DNA from: Pelargonium cotyledonis | Lineage: Eukaryota > Streptophyta > Magnoliopsida > Geraniales > Geraniaceae | Assembly (NCBI GenBank): GCA_036897625.1 | Contig: JAYMTA010000644.1 | Location: 1 to 25,697, forward strand | DNA length: 25,697 nucleotides | Reading direction: 5' to 3' | Shown: positions 19,155 to 25,697 of the stretch, in pieces | Numbering within the stretch: the first letter of the stretch is position 1 | Layout of the letters: the number at the start of each line of letters is the position of its first letter | Translations under genes and position numbers: made by a program | Notes under the pieces: generated by a model | Database searches by the model: none | What the model was told of the DNA's origin: nothing | What the model saw: only the letters and a program-made list of their open reading frames with translations

Positions 19155-21316
19155 GGACAAGGAGACTGAGGACCTAGCTAAAGTTCTTTTGTACACTTTT
19201 AGAAATACCATATTTTCTCAAAAAATTCTAAACGAACAAAATTTTTTATATACAGTGACGTGGCAGTTTTTATTTTTATTTTTTAGTTTTAAAATTTAAA
19301 ATTAAACTTTAACAAATAATAATTTGATGTATATGATGCCATCATCTTCCCATAAATTTCTGGCGTGAAACACCCGATTTATTAGACATCATGCACACGT
19401 GACGTTTTGTAATTGGGTCAAGACACCAAAAAAAATATTTGATATATCATGACTCATTTGTTGACACATTATTTTGTACACTTATTTTTATACAAAATTT
19501 TATATATATTGCATTGCTCTATTTTCTCAAATACATTTTTATTAAAATATTCTTTCAACTCTCACAAATAACTCCTATAAAAATAAAAAATAAAAACTCT
19601 CACAAATAACTAATGAATAAATATCAACAAATCTAGTTATTTTTTTTATCGGTTAAGTTAGAATAAGCATCGAAACTGAGATCTCAAAAAAAAAAAAAAA
19701 TTGGTTTAGCCATTTGACCAAACATGAATTGATTGCACGATTACTCAAAGTTAAACACCCGTATCATTATTTTTTTTTTAATTAAATAATTGAAGTAGAT
19801 AGATGTACATTACAAACCAAAATTTTAGAGAATCCAAAAATTAATAAAGCCTGAACATGTTTATCTTCCTACATAGTATTCTTGTAGCCCAATAAATATT
19901 TAATTCAAAACTTGGGCCCAAACATTACTACGTAAAGGGCTGACAAAAATTGGGCTCACCAATACAACAAATGGTCTCGGTAGTGAGCTTTAAGGCCCAT
20001 TAAGGCCTCAAAATAGATTTCAGATATGTCACAAGTCTTTGTCTATACTCGATTCTCAAACAAATAAAAGTCCCCACTGTTATTTTACTGATAACTTGTT
20101 GGATTATACCACCCCACATGTAAAATATGTTTTATAAATCAGATACTCAGTGGCCAAAAATTCAAGTGATACAATAATATCATAAATGTTTGATTATTAT
20201 TCATTGAAACTTAGCTTCAAAGTATAAAAGTATGAAATATACGAGTATATCCCTTTTTACTTCCAATGCTTACTTAAAAAAAAAAAAAACTAACATAAAA
20301 ATAATCCAAAATGACAACATAAAAGCAAATAATATTGATGCAACTCCTATATAAATTTTGATTATTCAAAACCAAAGTATGCAGTTTCAATAAGTCGGTC
20401 TTACATATATACAATGTCATGTATAATGACCAAATTTTAAAATATTCACACTAATTAGAATCTGATTTGAATTATATATACACGCGATATATATTTTTCT
20501 TTTTATCGATGTTCTGCATGACATTGTATGATTGAGAATTTTTTTATCATACATATTATAATGAACAACTAGTGTTGATTGATTTGTGCACGTACTTGTA
20601 TACGTGCAAGCTCTACAATATCTCGTGCGTTGAAATTTGTTGCGTTGTTACAATTTCAACTATTGAAAAAACTAAAATAGGTTTTACCAAGCTACTAAGA
20701 TCTTTTGAGAAACAGAACCTATTTAATTTGTCTCACACAATTTATAAATAATGTCTTGTTGTTCTGTAATGCAAGTAGCTATTGAAATGTAAGCAGTGTA
20801 CGTAGCTATAGCTTTCAGTCACTATAATCGTGGAATGCAACCACATGGTTTAGCCATGACTTGTTCCAAAAAAACAAAAGATTGCACGAAAAAACTCATA
20901 GCCACATTAGAGGCCATATATTCCAAGCTAAAAAGGAGCTTGATTCGAAAAAGAAAAAGCTCCATTGGCGCAAGCAAGAGGTCAAAAAGATGAATCCATA
21001 GGAGATTGTGAAATGTGTTTTGTGCAGTTGTTTTTGGAGTGCCCACACTAAATTATGATCAAGACATGCACTGATCACAAGGGTTGAGACTTGAGAGGCA
21101 CAACTTGGATACGCAATTTAGGGACATGGTTTTCATTGGGCATGCAATATAGTGAGAGCGAGACAAAACGTTTGAGCCTACTCTTTGATCTTTATTTGCT
21201 GGATCCATGCGTAGCTTAGCTATATGTCAACTCATCGATAGGTAGTGATGTAAATACTTTGAAATCTAAGGGTAAAGAGATATGTCTCCGCGAGAGAGAA
21301 CTGGTTGTGTGACGTC
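19155..21316. other. AT-rich transposon-prone intergenic DNA
   Basis: No supported gene. A short duplicated segment (aactctcacaaataact at about 19557 and 19594, 37 bp apart), long A and T runs and a SINE-like remnant (listed separately) are present. A 65-codon basic open stretch at 20796-20993 (ending IRKRKSSIGASKRSKR) matches no family I know. Confidence 0.4.
19629..19722 (-). mobile_element. Degenerate tRNA-like SINE remnant, - strand
   Basis: On the - strand tttggtcaaatggctaaacc (complement of 19703-19722) resembles box A. After an A/T-homopolymer expansion, ctcagtttcgatgc (complement of 19667-19680) resembles box B. An A-rich end follows (complement of about 19639-19648). No target-site duplication was seen. 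Confidence 0.45.
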
Positions 21317-21589
21317 TCAGGCCTTGTTTGGTAAGTCTACTTTATGTCTATAGAGGTAAAATGTTTATAGAGGTAGTTGGGAGAAGTTTATATTGTCTAT
21401 AGAGAATAGGTGGTTTGTTTGGTAAAATAATGTTTGGAAGAAGTTTTTTTTTAAAAAAAATTGTTTGGTAAAATTGTCTAAAAGAAGGGGTATTATTATG
21501 AAATGACCACATTGCCCTTAATGTAAAAATAAGTAATATAATAAAAGAAAAAAGATATATAATTAATGAAGAAGTTAACTATTCCAAAG

Positions 21590-21830
21590 GGAGGTAAACC
21601 CATATATATATGTTGGCTTACCATCTGACTGGTATACCTGTCCACCGCTCAGACAGAGGTATCAAATAAGAGGTAAACCCATATATACATGTGGGCTTAC
21701 CGTCTGAAGCGGTGTACCGCACATTTTAAAAGGTCCACCGCACAGACACAAGAAATAAATAGAAACTCATTGTTTACCTTCTGACGGTACACCTCACATT
21801 TACAAGATCCACCGCCCAAATACATAATTG
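21590..21830. repeat. Imperfect tandem triplication inside the MITE
   Basis: A unit starting gaggtaaacccatatata at 21591 recurs at 21670 (offset 79). Both continue through variants of ggcttaccRtctga and gtccaccgcNcagacaNa. A third, shorter variant spans about 21770-21825 (tgtttaccttctgacggtac, then gatccaccgccc). The units differ by small indels, so the array is old. Confidence 0.7.
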
Positions 21831-21847
21831 TGATGATATCATTTAAC

Positions 21848-21879
<32 letters not shown>

Positions 21880-21880
21880 G
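21848..21880. repeat. GA microsatellite
   Basis: An almost pure (GA)n tract of about 33 bases, interrupted once by gaaag, lies inside the MITE. Confidence 0.9.
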
Positions 21881-22389
21881 GTTGATAGGGAAGGATATAC
21901 GGGTAATATTACATCACATTTTTAGAGGTAGTATTGGTATAAAAAATGAAGTAGAGGTTGAACAATATCTCACAGGAGCTCCCAACCTACTGTGAGAAGT
22001 AGACCTTTTAGATCACCAATTAGATTTACCAAACAAATTTTTGAGATAAAAAATGTCTATAAACATTTGATACAGAGGTAGTATAGAATTACCAAACAAG
22101 ACCTCAAACTATTATCTTGTATATAGAGATGGCTAACATTTTCGTCGACACCGAGTTCAACCACGTGGTTTTGTCATACGGAAAATATATTTTTTTGCAC
22201 ATAAGCAATAAGGAACTAGATTGATGGTAATAATGTAAATACTTTTGACTATAAGAGTTATTAAGAAGTTATGTTATAGTGAGAAAAAATATGTTCATAA
22301 GATTGGACGGAAAGTTTAACAATGTACTTTGGTCATACTTAAATATTTGTATGCATATCTGCATTAAGTAAGAATAATAATCATCGTTT

Positions 22390-22500
22390 TATTGGCCAAG
22401 TGGTTTAAATCTTGTGTTCCATATATGAGGTTTCGTGTTTGAGTCACCCCAATGAAGAATGATATATAGACATAAAATTTATAAATATAAAAATGCATTA
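22390..22500 (+). mobile_element. tRNA-like SINE head, + strand, degenerate
   Basis: ttggccaagtggtttaa (22392-22408) resembles box A and cgtgtttgagtcacc (22434-22448) resembles box B, spaced as in tRNA-derived SINEs. The 3' limit is unclear; no poly(A) tail or duplication was found. Confidence 0.5.
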
Positions 22501-22640
22501 TATGATAAAAAGTTATTGAGATATTTGAAAAAACTGATCAACATTTCAACAATAAGTGATAACATATATAGATACTTCTAACATATATACAGTATTTTAT
22601 ATTGTTTTCACACTAATATTTGCAAATTGCAACCAATCAA

Positions 22641-22822
22641 CTATATGCACCCACCAAAGTAGGTTGACCCAAGCGGTTAAACGTTCCTGATTCTCTCAAA
22701 AGTCTCAGGTTTGAGTCTCCTTGCATGCAGTATGGAGTGGGTTATTTGGGTTTATGAGTTTATAGGAGAGAGCTATCCCTTCGTGTAGCTCAACTTAAAA
22801 AAAAAAAAAAACTATATGCACC
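22641..22822 (+). mobile_element. Intact SINE insertion with poly(A) tail and target-site duplication
   Basis: The body (22652-22811) is 160 bp. It contains a box A-like ttgacccaagcggttaa (22664-22680), a box B-like aggtttgagtctcc (about 22708-22721), and a 15-base A tail (22797-22811). It is flanked by an exact duplication ctatatgcacc (22641-22651 and 22812-22822), extendable by the two adjacent A residues. All hallmarks of a polymerase III-transcribed SINE mobilised by target-primed reverse transcription are present. The exact duplication suggests a fairly recent insertion. Confidence 0.85.
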
Positions 22823-22990
22823 TTTTTTATTATCTAAATAACTTTGTTGGGTATGGTCACAAAGTTGCTTTCCTTGCATAAAGTGTTTACACAAATATAT
22901 ATATTCATTTAGATTTAATTACAATATTTTTTATATCTTTGCAAAGTAACTTATATTTTTTTTAAAAATATTATTTCGTCAGTTTCAAAG

Positions 22991-23246
22991 TAACTGTTCA
23001 CTTTAATTAATTTTTTATAAGCAACGGCCTAAATGGATATATATATAAGGAATCAATAGTGTTCAGCAAAGAGACACGTCTCTTAACCCTAGCCTAGAGA
23101 ATTTGGCACCGTACTCCACTAAAGTGGTCTCTTACACCACCACCACCAAAGATGTGTTGAGTAGAGATTATCCTGAGAGATTCTTCCACTCACACAGCTG
23201 AACTAACCAACTGCGATACCCTTAGTGGTTAACTGTTCACTTTAAT
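22991..23246 (-). mobile_element. SINE-like insertion with 17-bp target-site duplication, - strand
   Basis: The 17-base sequence taactgttcactttaat occurs at 22991-23007 and again at 23230-23246, enclosing 222 bp. Read on the - strand the insert begins aaccactaagggtatcgcag, followed by ttggttagttcagctg, which resembles a tRNA 5' half and box A. It ends with a short A run (complement of 23011-23016). I see no clear box B. Long exact duplication and orientation point to a retroposed SINE rather than a DNA transposon. Confidence 0.75.
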
Positions 23247-23714
23247 GATATACAATCATTTTGCGACCGATTTAGTAGTAATTATTTTTTCACTAATTTT
23301 AGTAAAGTTTAGTTGAACGAAGCCAAAAAAATCTAAACAGTTCAAATTGACCTATAGAAAAAGAGTTCAAATTGGTTAAAACTTACAAGAAAATGATTAT
23401 TTATAATACTACTATTTTTCAGTTTTGGAGCTACATAGTGAATATTTTTGTGAGCCATATATACTATATTCTTTTTTTTTTTGGTGACTCTCACACACAT
23501 GTATTAATAGGTGTGCCACACAGCGCACACACAGGTGTGCTTCATCAGCAGAAACCCCAACACTTGACTCTCTCCAAACCCAAAACACAATAATGCTCAG
23601 ATAAGAAGAAGAACCTGCATCACTACTCTCCTCTCATAAATATTGCTCACTCACCACCACCACCAAAACATAAACAAAAACAAAAACAAAAACTCAGTTC
23701 CTAATTCTCCAAAA
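23247..23714 (+). promoter_or_regulatory. Promoter and 5' leader of the NPF gene
   Basis: The likely 5' leader includes (cca)n-rich and repeated aacaaa units (about 23668-23694) immediately before the start codon. Such CAA-rich unstructured leaders are favourable for translation. ccatatatactatatt at about 23456-23471 is a possible TATA region. The proximal promoter is bounded on the left by the SINE ending at 23246, so the insertion lies about 470 bp from the start codon. Confidence 0.4.
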
Positions 23715-25697
23715 ATGGAAGTAGGAAAAAAAGATGTTTCAGGTCCAACCAAGAAGCAGCATCCTGGTGGATGGAAGGCCATGCCTTTCATTTTAGGTCT
23801 CTCTCTCGACGTCCCGATCGAGTTCTCAATTTCTTTATCGATTATGTTATTTTATTACGTGTATAGTTCAGGGTAGTGATTTTTTTTGTTCATGCGAAAT
23901 GTGTGTTGTGCGCAGGAAATGAAACGTTGGAGAGGTTGGGGAGTTTTGGTTTATTTGCCAACTTTATGGTGTACTTGACGCGAGAGTATCACATGGAACA
24001 GGTCATGGCTGCCAATCTTCTCAACATTTGGGCCGGCTGCACCAATTTCGCGCCCTTGCTTGGAGCTTTCATCTCCGACGCCTACGCCGGCCGCTTCCGG
24101 ACCATCGCCGTTTCTTCATTTTTTTGTCTATCGGTAAGTACTTCATCTAATTATTAATACTTGTTGTTGAGAGCACGGTACGTAGCGGATTTGCTGCAGC
24201 AATTAAACATTTTAGTCGAGACTCTCTCTTAAATACTAAAGTTTACTTCGTCTTTGTAGCTTACACAAAAGATAGTTGAATTTGTCGTCAAACAATGTAT
24301 AAGTAACTAATTTTTACAAGGTGATTAAGTGGTTTATAAAAGATGAAATTTGTTAGAAAGACCATCCACGGAGAGCCAATTGACTAGATTATAAGGGTTT
24401 CTAGATTAAATTATGACCTTAAAATAACAAATTTAACTAATATTTAATAAAAATTTGAGACGTCACAAACAAATAACTACTACGTTCAAAAAGTCGCGTG
24501 ACTCATCACCCCTAGCTTCACTAGGGGTCGTGGGCATTTATCATTTTCTTTGTTGATAAGCAAAGACAATGAATATTGTGTGTTTGGAATTGTCTCTTAA
24601 TTTGGGTGAAGGAGCCTTATTGGGTATTGATTTCTGAATTTTTTGGGTTGTTTCGATTGAAATGAATCATGTGGGGTTGCGTCATGTTGTGGTACAATCA
24701 TGTGGGTTTGGTTTTGGTTTTGGTTGTTGGTTGGGACTTGGAAGATTGCTAAATTAATAATTACTTGCATTTTTATTTTCATATTTCACCTACTCGTTTA
24801 TTTATTGTAGATTATGTAGGAGAGAAGTTGGTCAAATAATATCACAAAGGTATCGTTTGGCAACGAAAAAGTAAATTTTCTCGGAATATTAACTTTTCTG
24901 AGAAAGTTGATAAGGGCATTTGACATATCGGGAAGTGAAAAGAAAATGCAAAATCTTAAATTGTGAAAAGTAAATATTACATTTGGCTAAAAATTGCAAA
25001 AAAATGTTTTGGTATAAATGTCTTAATTTAGCATTTTCAGCCAATTTTCTTTCCAATTATTTGAACCTTAACAGCCTTTATATTTATGTTACATATAATT
25101 TTGGGTACATATTCAATGCAAACAATATGGTAAGTAATTATAGGAATTTGACTGTAAAATTTCATTTAATGTCACATAAGTTTTTTTTTTACGAGGTAAA
25201 CATACTTTATTAATATTCTGAAAAAAAAGTACATATGATAGTTACTGAATCCAAACGTAGACGTACAAACCAAAATAAGTTCTAGCTCGTACATCGCTGA
25301 TTTCTAACAATGTAGAGATACTATTAATCTCTAGACTTGCCAAAGGCACCTCAAGAACAACCAAAACCTTTCAGGATAGCAAATCAATCCTGACATCCCG
25401 GGCCCTACGTGAGACCCGACAAGGCTATCCCAAACTTCACTATCCGTATCGGACCGTGAATCACCATAGCAACCCCTTCCAACAAGGAAAGACATACTTC
25501 TAACTAGAGAAGACATACCTAAACTACCAAAAAACGCAAAAACAAACTTCTAACAAGGGAAGACAGACCACTAAAGAAACAAACTAAAAAACTAAGAAAC
25601 TACCGGTATGACCCAGATCTGACTGAAGACGGCTCGTTGCTTAAACTCCAGCGTTTTTCGGTGATACCAAAAGCGAAACTCCTGCGGCAAAGTGGCC
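23715..25697 (+). CDS. NPF2/NRT1-type (POT/PTR family) transporter, 5' part only
   Basis: Exon 1 is 23715-23796 and exon 2 is 23916-24133 (218 bp); the phase 1 join restores a glycine. Together they encode the first 100 residues; the remaining exons, expected to supply most of a protein of about 600 aa, are not found before the window ends. Seen: HPGGWKAMPFILGNETLERLG, which contains the ExxER-type motif linked to proton coupling in NPF transporters, then a first membrane segment (FGLFANFMVYL) and the NIWAGCTNFAPLLGAFISDAYAGRF stretch typical of the family's second and third helices. Proteins of this group move nitrate or other anions and some hormones or glucosinolates with protons across the plasma membrane. 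Synteny points to the NPF2.12 (NRT1.6) position; the sequence alone supports NPF2. Intron 2 exceeds 1.56 kb and carries repeats. Confidence 0.87.
24508..24528. repeat. Perfect hairpin in NPF intron 2
   Basis: acccctag (24508-24515) and ctaggggt (24521-24528) form an uninterrupted 8-bp inverted repeat around a 5-base loop, cttca. It lies in the intron and has no evident partner motif; it may be a transposon relic. Confidence 0.7.
25181..25697 (-). mobile_element. LINE-like 3' end, antisense in NPF intron 2, continuing beyond the window
   Basis: On the - strand the sequence ends ttaataaagtatgtttacct, then cgtaaaaaaaaaa (complement of 25181-25212). This form, a non-coding 3' region finishing in an A run, is what plant L1-type LINEs show. 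About 515 bp are inside the window and no domain of the reverse transcriptase is visible, only 3' non-coding sequence. It includes three loose copies of a gtctgtcttcccttgttaga-like unit (complements of about 25483-25506, 25503-25520 and 25545-25570). A 61-codon open stretch on - (25331-25516) is not convincing. Alternative: the 3' end of an unrelated transcript. Confidence 0.5.

Larger units (their letters stand above)
21320..22103. mobile_element. Non-autonomous Harbinger/Tourist-like MITE (784 bp)
   Basis: Terminal inverted repeats read ggccttgtttggtaa (21320-21334) at the left and, complemented, ggtcttgtttggtaa (22089-22103) at the right, with one mismatch in 15. Both ends are flanked by the trinucleotide TCA (21317-21319 and 22104-22106), consistent with a 3-bp target-site duplication. 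There is no transposase ORF. Internal copies of ttgtttggtaaaa near 21415 and 21462, and a complementary tttaccaaacaaa near 22028, suggest nested or duplicated ends. The element carries its own tandem repeats and a GA microsatellite. The GGCCTTGTTTGG terminus resembles PIF/Harbinger-type elements, but TCA is not their usual TTA/TAA target. Confidence 0.72.

Noticed and set aside
20796..20993. 65-codon Lys/Arg-rich ORF, possible transposase remnant or small protein
   Set aside because: No family match, overlapped by two ORFs on the other strand, and embedded in repeat-rich spacer.
22664..22721. A functional tRNA gene
   Set aside because: Boxes A and B are present, but no acceptor stem or anticodon arm can be formed, and the A tail with flanking duplication shows a SINE.
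24846..25257. Possible second MITE with cgtttgg ends in NPF intron 2
   Set aside because: The inverted similarity is only about seven bases, and the right end would lie inside the LINE-like segment; no flanking duplication.

Overview
The window is nuclear DNA of a flowering plant, almost certainly a eudicot and probably a rosid. Coding islands carry GT-AG introns with AT-rich interiors. The intergenic DNA is AT-rich and littered with SINE- and MITE-type insertions, and the protein families are plant-specific (HD-Zip I, PTST, NPF). A narrower placement (for example Rosaceae) is a guess.

Layout, left to right. (1) HD-Zip class I transcription factor of the HAT5/ATHB54 type, + strand, 1202-2434, three exons, with a compact uORF in its leader. 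(2) About 4 kb of intergenic DNA with two degenerate tRNA-like SINE remnants and an odd G-box/GGGCCC-rich island at 5280-5890. (3) A plastid-targeted membrane protein of the small multidrug export family, - strand, 8295-9545, two exons. (4) An RRM protein gene resembling Arabidopsis At1g27050, + strand, 11401-12394, two exons, broken by one in-frame TAA inside the RRM. (5) A seven-bladed RCC1-repeat protein, + strand, 12826-14785, eight exons, all seven introns in phase 1 and one of them GC-AG. (6) A PTST2-type starch-granule initiation protein, - strand, 15175-18601, eight exons, reconstructed at 530 aa with a C-terminal CBM48. (7) About 5 kb of transposon-rich DNA: MITE-like elements and at least two SINEs with clear target-site duplications. 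(8) The first two exons of an NPF2/NRT1-type transporter, + strand, from 23715, running off the right edge. Its intron 2 holds an antisense LINE-like 3' end.

The order HD-Zip I, RRM, RCC1, PTST2, NPF2 matches, from memory, Arabidopsis chromosome 1 At1g27045 to At1g27080 (ATHB54, At1g27050, RCC1 family At1g27060, PTST2 At1g27070, NRT1.6/NPF2.12 At1g27080). The multidrug-export-like gene and several kilobases of repeats lie between the first two members here. The genes have unrelated jobs (transcription, RNA binding, RCC1-type scaffold, starch initiation, anion transport), so this is conserved synteny and not a functional cluster. I found no CRISPR array, prokaryotic operon or convincing novel multi-gene system. 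The most notable signals are the nonsense codon in the RRM gene, the HD-Zip uORF, the RCC1 exon architecture with a GC-AG intron, the SINE cluster with target-site duplications, and two promoter-like islands with no obvious gene.
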